Origin: PALSA-505 sp035308365
GTDB lineage: Bacteria > Actinomycetota > Actinomycetes > Streptosporangiales > Streptosporangiaceae
Length of the DNA: 10,252 nt
Assembly (NCBI GenBank): GCA_035308365.1
Contig: DATGGU010000113.1
Location: forward strand, 1 to 10,252
Direction: 5' to 3'
The position numbers and the translations under genes are program-made. A model generated the notes under the pieces. It saw nothing but the letters and a program-made list of their open reading frames with translations. It was not told the DNA's origin and did no database searches. Positions 1-9,494 of the stretch are shown one piece after another (position 1 is the stretch's first letter; each line of letters starts with the position of its first letter).

Positions 1-1365
<1,365 letters not shown>

Positions 1366-1370
1366 GGTGA

Positions 1371-1471
1371 GGGTTCTTCAAGACCGGCCAGCGAGGGCAG
1401 GTGATTTCCGCCTGCCCGAGTGCGGGTGCGCGTGGCAGGGCGGTAACCGGGGTGGGCTTCTTGAAGAACCC
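1371..1471 (+). repeat. Inverted repeat with nested hairpins between treS and mak
   Basis: GGGTTCTTCAAGA at 1371-1383 is the exact reverse complement of TCTTGAAGAACCC at 1459-1471, a perfect 13-bp inverted repeat. The right arm overlaps a smaller near-palindrome, TTCTT-G-AAGAA, at 1458-1468. Inside the big repeat, GGGCAGG (1395-1401) pairs perfectly with CCTGCCC (1411-1417) across a 9-base loop. CCTGCC (1411-1416) could instead pair with GGCAGG (1434-1439), so two inner hairpins compete. The structure begins 5 bases after the treS stop and ends 19 bases before the favoured mak start. It could be an RNA structure controlling mak expression or stability, or a pair of operator half-sites. The repeats are seen; the role is inference. 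Confidence 0.6.
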
Positions 1472-1490
1472 GAACACCGAATGGAGCACA

Positions 1491-2968
1491 GTGCGTAGTG
1501 CACAGAGCCTGGCAACCACGGCCATCGAGCAGAGCATCGCCCGCTGGCTGCCGTCGCAGCGCTGGTTCGCCGGCAAGGGCAAGGAGATCACCGGGCTGAC
1601 GGTGGCCGCCGAGACCGAGCTGACCGGCGGCGACCCGGCGCTCTGGCACCTGATCGTCGCCGTCACCACGAGCGACGGTCAGCAGAGCGCGACCGACCAC
1701 TACCAGGTCCTGGCCGGGCTGCGGGCCGAGCTGCCCGACCGGCTGCAGCACGTCAGGATCGGCGAGCTGCCGGACGGGCGGATCGCCTACGACGCGCTGC
1801 ACGACTACGAGCTGGCCCGGGTGCTGCTGCGCGGCATCGCCGGCCAGCGCGGCTACGGGCCGCTGCGGCTGCGCCACACCGTCGCAGAGCCGTTCCAGAG
1901 CGGACCACTGGCCAGCGACGACGTGCAGAGCCTGGTGCTGAAGGGCGAGCAGAGCAACACCAGCCTGGTGTACGGCGAGGAGGCCATCCTCAAGGTGTTC
2001 CGCCGGGTCGCCCCCGGCCTCAACCCCGACCTGGAGGTGCCTGCCGCGCTGGCCGGGCTCGGCTCGAAGCACGTGGCAAAGCCGCTGGGCTGGATGGAGA
2101 CCGGGGACGCCACCGGCGGGCCGGACGACGTCACCATCCTGGCGATCCTGGCGGAGTACCTGCGGGCGGCCAACGACGGCTGGTCGATGGCCGCGACCAG
2201 CGTCCGTGACCTGTATGCGGTGCAGGACGAGGGCCTGGTCACCGGCGCGGCCGAGGCCGGCGGGGACTTCGAGGGCGAAGCTCGCCGGCTCGGCGCGGCA
2301 ACGGCCGAGGTGCACGCCGGGCTGGCCGCGGCGTTCGGCAGCGAGGAACTGCCGCCAGGTGCGGCCGCCGACCTGGCCGCGCCGATGCGGCACCGGTTCG
2401 AGGAAGCGATGGCCGCCGTGCCCGCGATACGTGAGCATGCCGACCTGATCGGCGCCGTCTATGACCGGCTGGCCACGCTCACCGAGCCCATCCGGGTGCA
2501 GCGGATCCACGGCGACTACCACCTGGGTCAGGTGATGCGGACCCAGAGCGGCTGGTTCGTGCTGGACTTCGAGGGCGAGCCGGCCGTCCCGCTGGCCACC
2601 CGGCGGGGCCGCACCTCGCCGCTGCGCGACGTGGCCGGGATGCTCCGGTCATTCGACTACGCGGCCCGCCACCAGTTGCTCGGCCATCCCGCCAGGGACG
2701 CACTCGAACTGGTGGCCAGGGACTGGGTGCGGCGCAACGCCGGCGCCTTCTGCGCCGGCTACGCCGAAGCTTCCCTTGCCGGGAAGGCACCCTACGGTGA
2801 AGCTGGAGGCATCGACCCCCGGCAGCAGGCCGTGCTGCTGCGCGCGTTCGAGTTCGACAAGGCCGTGTACGAGGTCATGTACGAGGCCAGGAACCGGCCG
2901 TCCTGGCTGCCGATCCCGCTCGACTCGCTGACGGCCGCCTCCCCGGCCAGCCAGGATGAGGACGCCTG

Positions 2969-2969
<1 letters not shown>
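1491..2969 (+). CDS. mak: Maltokinase (maltose 1-phosphate synthesis)
   Basis: This 492-residue cytoplasmic kinase transfers phosphate from ATP to maltose, giving maltose 1-phosphate, the donor used by GlgE. The N-terminal cap shows WLPSQRWFAGKGKEI. The ATP-binding part shows GEQSNTSLVYGEEAILKVFRR. The catalytic loop is HGDYHLGQV with Asp 342, followed by the metal-binding DFEGEP with Asp 359. SPLRDVAGMLRSFDYAA and the C-terminal RPSWLPIPLDSL are also typical. I chose the GTG at 1491 because GGAG lies just upstream at 1483-1486 and because Mycobacterium maltokinase has a similarly short lead-in to its WL.RQRWYAG motif. In-frame GTGs at 1401 and 1452 would add 30 or 13 residues encoded by the inverted-repeat region, and look less likely. 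The stop overlaps the glgB start by one base, implying coupled translation. In mycobacteria this protein (also called Pep2) forms a complex with TreS. Confidence 0.93.
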
Positions 2970-5227
<2,258 letters not shown>

Positions 5228-5263
5228 CGGCCGCCGGGCCGGCAAGGCGGGCGTCAGGCCCGC
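5228..5263. terminator. Paired GC hairpins between convergent glgB and ATP-grasp gene
   Basis: Directly after the glgB TAA, CGGCC (5228-5232) can pair with GGCCG (5237-5241). Then GCGGGC (5247-5252) pairs with GCCCGC (5258-5263), and its loop contains the stop codon of the gene on the other strand. Only 26 bases separate the two stops, so a shared bidirectional terminator is reasonable. There is no T-run on either side, which is common in actinomycetes but makes the call tentative. Confidence 0.4.
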
Positions 5264-6636
5264 TCCGCCACCAGGCAGCACCCGACGAAGGCGCCGCTGT
5301 CCCTGGTGATCAGTTTCGTCTGCCCATCGGCGCGGACGGCCCGGGTGTAAAGGCCGCCGTGGACGCTGCCGGTCCCGCCGGTGGCGCTGGCGGCGGTGAA
5401 CGCGCCCCACAGCACGATCCACGGGACAGGCTGGCCGTCATCACCGGGGAAGAGCTCGGGGACCGGGCGGATCCCACGCTGGACCACATGGTCCCCCGCC
5501 GCGGCCGCCGCCAGCACCCGGTCACGCCATAGCCGCGGGGTCGTGTCCGGGTGCCAGCCCAGCAGCACGCCGAGGCCGGCGTGCAGCATGGCCGGCTTGA
5601 GTACCAGGTCGGCCTGGTGCTCGATGACGTACCGCACCAGGTCCCCGCTGGCACCGTCAGGGAGAATTGTGTCTTCCGGACGGATCAGGCGCGTCCACGG
5701 CACGATCGCCGCGATGCTGGCGCGCTCGGCGGCGCTGAACAGGTGGCCGTTGCGGTCGCCGGAGACCATCGCCAGCGCGGCCTTGCTGCCGAGCATCTCC
5801 GACGCCAGCGGCGTGAACAGCACCACGTCGCCCCGTTCGGCGGCGTCGAGCAGCGGGGTCATCAGGGCGGACGCGCCCGGCTTGCGAAGCTCCGCGGTGG
5901 CGAACATCCGGTAGATGACATCGACGCGGCGGCCGTCCAGCCAGACCCCGCCGCAGCGGACGGACAGCTCGCCGACGTGGCACGGGTGGGCGTCCAGCCC
6001 GAGCCCGCGCCAGCGCTGCGTGACGTGGCGCATGTAGGTGTCCATGTGCAGGCCCGGCCAGTTGGCCAGCGCGACCACCGGGAAGGAGCCACGCTCCAGA
6101 CCGGTCTCGGTGAAGATCGTGTCGATCATCCCGCTCGTGGTGTCGGTGAACCCCAGCCCGTTCTCGGCGGCAAAGGCGGCCAGGACGGGATGCTGGAGCA
6201 GCGCCCGGCAGATGTCGGGATTGTCCAGGCCCCCGACCGCGCTGCCCATGTTGAACTCGAGCACCTGGAAGCCGGTCGTGCCGCGATACATGTCGACCCT
6301 GGTGAGCTGGCTGGCGGCGATGCCCCGGCCCAGGCGCGCCCGGACCTCACGCTCAATGGCTTCCCGCTGGTAGCCGGTCATCCCCATGGCAGAGGCGAAC
6401 GCCCCGACATCACCGCCGAACAGCCGGCCGGGCAGGCTGACCAGCGCGCCGCGCAGGTTCTCCAGGTCCGCGTGCAGCCTGGCTCGTTCCCCATGGTCGA
6501 GGAATACCGGCCTGGACAGGTACCGGCCGTGGTAGAGACCGTTGAGCAGTTCGGACTGAGGCAGTGAGCCGATCAGCTCGCTGCCCGGGATCCCGCGGAC
6601 GCGTTCGAGATAGCGCGACGTCAGCGTGTCCAGCAT
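5254..6636 (-). CDS. Circularly permuted ATP-grasp family protein, substrate unknown
   Basis: This 460-residue soluble protein has motifs of the circularly permuted ATP-grasp / glutathionylspermidine-synthase-like group, whose known members join a carboxylate to an amine using ATP. Key signs are VLEFNMGSAVGGLDNPDI (about 125-142), RRVDVIYRMF (236-245) and GSKAALAMVSGD (283-294). Near the C-terminus are LVLKPAMLHAGLGVLLGW (344-361) and HVVQRGIRPVPELFP (383-397), matching the LKPN..GG.GV..GW and VVQE patterns of the fold. The GG of the usual glycine-rich loop reads AG-LG here. The ATG at 6636 has GGAGG ten bases upstream. The gene follows the SDR gene by 27 bases on the same strand, so the two probably share a transcript. 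No signal peptide or membrane segment is visible. The fold assignment is fairly sure; the reaction cannot be named. Confidence 0.72.
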   Translation of the reverse strand: MLDTLTSRYLERVRGIPGSELIGSLPQSELLNGLYHGRYLSRPVFLDHGERARLHADLENLRGALVSLPGRLFGGDVGAFASAMGMTGYQREAIEREVRARLGRGIAASQLTRVDMYRGTTGFQVLEFNMGSAVGGLDNPDICRALLQHPVLAAFAAENGLGFTDTTSGMIDTIFTETGLERGSFPVVALANWPGLHMDTYMRHVTQRWRGLGLDAHPCHVGELSVRCGGVWLDGRRVDVIYRMFATAELRKPGASALMTPLLDAAERGDVVLFTPLASEMLGSKAALAMVSGDRNGHLFSAAERASIAAIVPWTRLIRPEDTILPDGASGDLVRYVIEHQADLVLKPAMLHAGLGVLLGWHPDTTPRLWRDRVLAAAAAGDHVVQRGIRPVPELFPGDDGQPVPWIVLWGAFTAASATGGTGSVHGGLYTRAVRADGQTKLITRDSGAFVGCCLVAERA

Positions 6637-6663
6637 TGCCGCCGCACCTCCGGGGTCATTGTT

Positions 6664-7422
6664 TCAGCGCAGGTAAGAGGCGCCGTTGAGGTCAATGATC
6701 GTACCGCTGGCCCATTCCGCGAGCGGCGAGGCCAGGTAGAGCACGGCGGCTGCGATCTCGTCCGGCGTGGCGACCCGGTTGAACGGGCTCTGCCCCCGGA
6801 TCGCATCGCCCTTCGGCGAGGCCAGTTCCTCGGTGGTCATGTCCGTCTCCACGTACCCGGGTGCCACCGAACCGACCGCGATGCCGTGCGGCGCGAGAGC
6901 GCGCGCCATCGACTGCCCGAACGCGTTCAGCCCGGCCTTGCTGGCCCCATAGGCCGGATGCCGGGGCTCGCCCCGGTAGGCCCCCCTGGACGTCACGTTG
7001 ATGATCCGGCCGCCGCCGCGCGGGATCATGTGCCGCACCGCGCACCAGGTGGCGTTCGCCGCCCCGGTCAGGTTGACGCCGAGGGTGTCCCGCCAGGCCT
7101 CCTGCCACTCCTCGTAGGAAACGTCGGTGATCGGGTGCAGGGTATAGATCCCGGCGTTGTTCACCAGCACGTCAAGCCCGCCGAGACGGTCCGCCGCCTC
7201 GTCGACCATCCGGCGGACCTCGCCGGGGTCGGTCAGGTCGGCCCGCACGACGGTGTGCCCGCCGCCGGGCAGCTTTTCGCGCACCCCCTCGGCGGCCGCC
7301 GAATCGGCCCGGTAGTGGATGGCGACCCGGTCACCCTGAGCCGCGAACGCCTGGGCGATGGCCGCCCCGATTCCCCGGGAGGCCCCGGTCACCAAGATCG
7401 CGCGTCCCGTCACCGGGCCCAC
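6664..7422 (-). CDS. Short-chain dehydrogenase/reductase (SDR), FabG-like
   Basis: This 252-residue classical SDR is an NAD(P)-dependent oxidoreductase with a Rossmann fold. It shows the cofactor motif TGASRGIG (12-19), NNAG (88-91), Asn 117, and the catalytic Ser 145 with Y158-G-A-S-K162. The C-terminus ASGTIIDLNGASYLR is typical. Arg 38 after the second strand (HYR) suggests NADPH, an inference from known SDRs. The start taken is GTG at 7422, which has no clear ribosome site; a second GTG at 7413 (codon 4) is an alternative. The upstream pseudogene stop is only 12 bases away, and the ATP-grasp gene follows 27 bases downstream, so an SDR/ATP-grasp transcription unit is likely. Specific substrates cannot be told from sequence. 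FabG of fatty acid synthesis is possible but not favoured by the context. Confidence 0.92.
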   Translation of the reverse strand: MGPVTGRAILVTGASRGIGAAIAQAFAAQGDRVAIHYRADSAAAEGVREKLPGGGHTVVRADLTDPGEVRRMVDEAADRLGGLDVLVNNAGIYTLHPITDVSYEEWQEAWRDTLGVNLTGAANATWCAVRHMIPRGGGRIINVTSRGAYRGEPRHPAYGASKAGLNAFGQSMARALAPHGIAVGSVAPGYVETDMTTEELASPKGDAIRGQSPFNRVATPDEIAAAVLYLASPLAEWASGTIIDLNGASYLR

Positions 7423-7434
7423 TTTAGCCAGGCG

Positions 7435-7850
7435 TCAGAACCCGAGCGCGAACGGGTTGACCGTGAGCGCCGCCATGACGTACCAAGCCGTGGCGCCGGT
7501 GTGCAGCGACGGGAAGTAGTAGTCGCCGTCGCAGTCGCTGAGCTTGGCAGACGCCGCGATGATGCCCAGCCCGTCGTTGTTGGGCCCGTTGTTCTGCGCG
7601 TACTGGATGCCGGACAGATACGTGGCCGCCTGGGCCGCGTCGCCCGGTGCGCCGCGCAGCTCCAGCGCGTCGGCCAGGTGTGCGGTCCCCTCGAACACAC
7701 CGCGTTCCTGGCGTTCCTGCAGAAGCTCACCCCGCTGAACCCGCCCGCCGAGACCGCCAGGTTGCTGACGTCCCAGGTCACCGAGGCGGCGTAGGCAGAA
7801 TCGTGCAGCACCAGGTAGGACCAGCTGTTGACGTCCTCGCTTCCGGTCAG
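7435..7850 (-). pseudogene. Frameshifted 3' remnant of a larger, probably secreted gene
   Basis: Two minus-strand frames together make one protein-like sequence. The first part, open from 7850 after an in-frame TGA at 7851-7853, encodes EDVNSWSYLVLHDSAYAASVTW and then AVSAGGFSGVSF. From about 7720 the sense passes to the neighbouring frame with RGVFEGTAHLADALELRG, IQYAQNNGPNNDGLGI and LHTGATAWYVMAALTVNPF, ending at TGA 7435-7437. The switch needs a net loss of one base (or gain of two) and lies at a 9-bp tandem duplication. There is no start codon or signal sequence, so the N-terminal portion is lost. The residues recall the C-terminal region of large actinobacterial exported proteins with alpha-helical glycosidase-like repeats, but I cannot name the family securely. 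A single ORF spanning 7435-7854 exists, but its N-terminal half is a low-complexity shadow frame. Confidence 0.7.
7702..7719. repeat. 9-bp tandem duplication at the pseudogene frameshift
   Basis: GCGTTCCTG occurs twice in immediate succession (7702-7710 and 7711-7719). On the minus strand it encodes QER-QER in the downstream frame. It lies where the coding signal changes frame, so slippage or a small duplication with a nearby indel may have broken the gene. Confidence 0.7.
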
Positions 7851-7883
7851 TCATCCAGGCCGGCGCCGCTGGTCAGTCATCCA
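7845..7883. repeat. 13-bp direct repeat joining EthD gene end and pseudogene edge
   Basis: GGTCAGTCATCCA is found at 7845-7857 and again at 7871-7883, 26 bases apart. The right copy contains the last codons and stop of the EthD-like gene. The left copy supplies the in-frame stop that precedes the truncated pseudogene. The arrangement looks like a tandem-duplication or deletion junction. Confidence 0.8.
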
Positions 7884-8181
7884 CGCTCGCGATGAACAGC
7901 CGCGACCCGGGCGGCGCGATCTTCGCGTAGTCGGCGGTAACAGCCTTCCCCTGCTCCGACCCGAGCCCGGCGTTGAGCGCGTCCTGGCCGTCGAAGTAGA
8001 GCTCGGCGATCCGGTAGTAGGTCTTCTCCCCGCCGTCGGCGGCGGCGAAGATCCGCCCGGACTCGGCCCGCTCCAGACCGGGAATCTCCCGCACCATCGG
8101 CATGTGAACGCCGAGGTACTGCTGATCGAAGGCCTCAGGGTCTTCTGGCTGCGTGTACAGGACCACCACTTTGATCGTCAT
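7873..8181 (-). CDS. EthD-like small alpha/beta-barrel protein
   Basis: This 102-residue protein begins MTIKVVVLYTQPEDPEAFDQQYLGVHMPMVREIPGL. The pattern of a beta strand, then P.D...F...Y...H.P, then a conserved IPGL is typical of the EthD family of dimeric alpha+beta barrels. It continues with YYRIAELYFDGQDALNAGLGSEQGKAV and ends FIASVDD. Family members are small cytosolic proteins often near oxidoreductases; EthD itself is linked to ethyl tert-butyl ether breakdown, but for most members no reaction is known. The ATG at 8181 has no ribosome site, but a -10-like TAATTT lies seven bases upstream, so a leaderless mRNA is possible. The stop lies inside the 13-bp direct repeat. The length is complete for the family. 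Confidence 0.82.
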   Translation of the reverse strand: MTIKVVVLYTQPEDPEAFDQQYLGVHMPMVREIPGLERAESGRIFAAADGGEKTYYRIAELYFDGQDALNAGLGSEQGKAVTADYAKIAPPGSRLFIASVDD

Positions 8182-8188
8182 GTCAGCG

Positions 8189-8194
8189 AAATTA
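8189..8194 (-). promoter_or_regulatory. Possible -10 element for leaderless EthD-like gene
   Basis: On the minus strand TAATTT is followed by seven bases and then the ATG at 8181. In actinobacteria this spacing puts the transcription start at the ATG itself, and the absence of a Shine-Dalgarno sequence agrees. No convincing -35 was found; its expected place falls between the -10 and the strong hairpin. Confidence 0.4.
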
Positions 8195-8209
8195 CCGCCC
8201 GGTCATGGC

Positions 8210-8235
8210 CCAGGCCACCCCGAGGGGTGGCCTGG
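8210..8235 (-). terminator. Strong 12-bp hairpin after the exported-protein gene
   Basis: CCAGGCCACCCC (8210-8221) and GGGGTGGCCTGG (8224-8235) are perfect complements; with a realistic four-base loop CGAG the stem is 11 bp. It begins 24 bases after the stop of the exported-protein gene on the minus strand. There is no U-run, as in many actinomycete terminators. It also separates that gene from the EthD-like gene downstream. Confidence 0.75.
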
Positions 8236-8259
8236 AGGGTTCTGAACAAGTCTCGTGCG

Positions 8260-8685
8260 TTATGCGAAGGTGAAGCTGGCCTTGGACGTGGCCAGCACGG
8301 CGCCGGACGAGTCCAGCACCTTGTCGACGACGTTGTAACTGCCGCAGCAGGCGTAGGGCTTGGACCGGGTCTTGGTGACGGTCTGGCCGGCCGTCAGGGT
8401 CAGCGTCCACGACTTCGTCCCGAACGTGTCCGGGGCGAATGGGCCGCTGATGGTCTGGGTGAGCTTCACCGTCTCGGTGGCCGAGGAGCAGTTCGTCACC
8501 GTGCTCTTGATGGTTTCGGGGATCATGGCGGTGTTGAGCCCGGGCTTGGCTGTCACTTTGACCGTGGCACACTCCGCCGCCGGGCCGTGGCTGCCGGCGG
8601 CCTGCACGGCGCCCGCGGCTCCGGCCGGCGCCGCAGCGACGACGGCTACTAAAGCGGCTCTCGTGACAAACGTTCTGATCCGCAT
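8260..8685 (-). CDS. Small exported four-cysteine protein, function unknown
   Basis: The 141-residue product starts with MRIRTFVTRA followed by a hydrophobic stretch to about residue 28, a Sec signal peptide with likely cleavage near VQA|AGS (29-30). The mature part, about 112 residues, is rich in Thr, Ser and Val with alternating hydrophobic residues, suggesting a beta-sandwich. It has four cysteines (39, 66, 113, 114), the last two adjacent in KPYACCGSYN. I chose the ATG at 8685 because GAGAGGA (8694-8700) is well spaced for it; an ATG at 8694 would overlap that site and add only three residues. A strong hairpin follows the stop. The start, signal and expression signals look real; no family is recognised. 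Extracellular binding or inhibitor-like roles are possible but unsupported. Confidence 0.8.
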   Translation of the reverse strand: MRIRTFVTRAALVAVVAAAPAGAAGAVQAAGSHGPAAECATVKVTAKPGLNTAMIPETIKSTVTNCSSATETVKLTQTISGPFAPDTFGTKSWTLTLTAGQTVTKTRSKPYACCGSYNVVDKVLDSSGAVLATSKASFTFA

Positions 8686-8693
8686 GAGCGTCA

Positions 8694-8718
8694 TCCTCTC
8701 GTAACCGCTGAGATAGTA
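8694..8718 (-). promoter_or_regulatory. -10 element and ribosome site of exported-protein gene
   Basis: TACTAT (minus strand, 8713-8718) fits a -10 hexamer and would start transcription near 8706. The ribosome site GAGAGGA at 8694-8700 follows. The site's spacing is right for the ATG at 8685 and too close for the ATG at 8694, which decides the start. No good -35 is seen. Confidence 0.4.
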
Positions 8719-8762
8719 ATGGCAGGTTAATTCCGTGTGGCCGGAGGTGTCTATCGGGATAA

Positions 8763-8802
8763 TTCAACGGCTGTGGGAACAGAGTTCAACGGGCGCGGGA
8801 AC
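8763..8802. repeat. Two 18-bp direct repeats with 22-bp period, possible operator
   Basis: TTCAACGGCTGTGGGAAC (8763-8780) and TTCAACGGGCGCGGGAAC (8785-8802) agree at 15 of 18 positions. The period of 22 bases is about two helical turns, so a protein could bind both on one face. They lie roughly 55-100 bases upstream of the inferred transcription start of the exported-protein gene, where an activator would sit, and about 40 bases past the phosphoesterase stop. The repeat is seen; binding is inference. Confidence 0.6.
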
Positions 8803-8842
8803 AAAATGCTCACCACCGCCCCATCGGACCGGAATGTCCAGC

Positions 8843-9334
8843 TCAGGTCACCGGAACGATCCTGGCCCTGACCAGCCGCCCGTCTTCGATCCGCAGTACA
8901 CCGAGCGTCCCGGCGGGCTGCCGGCGCCGGTCCGTCGGCGACCCGGGATTGAACGCTCGCAGCCCGTCTTCCATTTCGTCAAATGGTATGTGTGAATGGC
9001 CGAATACCACGAGATCGGCGTCGGGAAACATCCGCCTCATCCGGCGCATCCGCCCGGCCGTCTGCCCGCTGTCGTGCACCATCGCCACGCGCAGCCCGCC
9101 AAGATCGAGCTCCGCGACATCCGGCGCACCCCAGGCGGCCACGTCCGCCCCGTCGTTGTTCCCGCGCACCGCGTACACCGGCGCATACCCGGCAAGCTCG
9201 TCCAGGACCTCGGCCGTGCACACGTCCCCCGCGTGCAGGATCACATCCGCCCGCCGCAGGTACGAGGCCACCCTGAGCGGGCACGACTTCCACCGGCGCG
9301 GCGCATGCGTATCGGCAAGGACGACAACCCTCAC
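8843..9334 (-). CDS. YfcE-type metallophosphoesterase
   Basis: This 163-residue cytoplasmic phosphoesterase belongs to the YfcE/MJ0936 group, two-metal enzymes that hydrolyse phosphodiesters; physiological substrates are mostly unknown. Metal ligands are all visible: Asp 8 and His 10 (ADTH), Asp 37 (HAGDV), Asn 59 (RGNND), His 87 (VHDSG), and His 113 with His 115 (GHSH). The family's NPGS motif is at 129-132. The start is GTG at 9334, supported by GGGAGGAT at 9341-9348. An in-frame ATG at 9439 would add 35 residues ahead of the first beta strand that do not resemble the family. It is divergent from the transporter gene. Its stop is followed by the direct-repeat region. Confidence 0.93.
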   Translation of the reverse strand: MRVVVLADTHAPRRWKSCPLRVASYLRRADVILHAGDVCTAEVLDELAGYAPVYAVRGNNDGADVAAWGAPDVAELDLGGLRVAMVHDSGQTAGRMRRMRRMFPDADLVVFGHSHIPFDEMEDGLRAFNPGSPTDRRRQPAGTLGVLRIEDGRLVRARIVPVT

Positions 9335-9424
9335 CCCGCCATCCTCCCGGACCGGGCCAGCGGAATGACCGCCACGGCGAGACGAACGCCCGGTCAAACC
9401 CGGCGGGCCGGTGCAGCCGAACGC

Positions 9425-9430
9425 TACGAT
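9425..9430 (+). promoter_or_regulatory. -10 element for leaderless transcript of transporter unit
   Basis: TACGAT matches the actinobacterial TANNNT -10 and is followed by seven bases, then ATG at 9438. That spacing would make the ATG the first or nearly first transcribed triplet. No standard -35 stands at the right distance. Confidence 0.5.
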
Positions 9431-9437
9431 CTTCGCC

Positions 9438-9494
9438 ATGCTGCCGGACGCGCTGCCCTGCCCGGGCTCAGGCCCGGCTGGGACAGGCCGGTGA
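9438..9494 (+). CDS. Possible leaderless 18-codon upstream ORF coupled to transporter
   Basis: From ATG 9438 the frame reads MLPDALPCPGSGPAGTGR and stops at TGA 9492-9494. That TGA overlaps the GTG start of the transporter at 9491-9493 as GTGA, a classic translational-coupling overlap. The transporter GTG has only a poor ribosome site of its own, so ribosomes finishing this peptide may restart there. Within the ORF, CCGGGC (9462-9467) can pair with GCCCGG (9472-9477) around TCAG. The ORF is short and could be chance; the support is its position, the promoter spacing and the exact overlap. Confidence 0.42.
   Translation: MLPDALPCPGSGPAGTGR

Noticed and set aside
5551..6567. Plus-strand open frame of 338 codons opposite the ATP-grasp gene
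   Set aside because: Shadow of a real minus-strand gene with conserved motifs; the plus-strand product is Gln/Val/Arg-rich and domainless.
7435..7854. Intact 139-residue minus-strand protein
   Set aside because: Only its second half looks like protein; the first half is Gln/Arg/Gly-rich, while the neighbouring frame carries the sensible sequence. Treated as a frameshifted remnant.
6886..8652. Plus-strand open frames (6886-7794 and 7828-8652)
   Set aside because: They run antisense to the SDR, the remnant gene, EthD and the exported-protein gene and have shadow-type composition.
8777..8787. GAAC-AGA-GTTC as a LexA/SOS box
   Set aside because: The actinobacterial SOS box has a four-base spacer (GAAC-N4-GTTC); here it is three and the outer bases do not match, so it is better explained by the direct repeat.
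8763..8802. PHO box (PhoP direct repeats)
   Set aside because: GTTCA-like pieces recur, but not as 11-bp-spaced GTTCACC units.
9335..9439. N-terminal extension of the metallophosphoesterase to ATG 9439
   Set aside because: The added residues precede the first core strand, and a strong ribosome site (9341-9348) serves GTG 9334.
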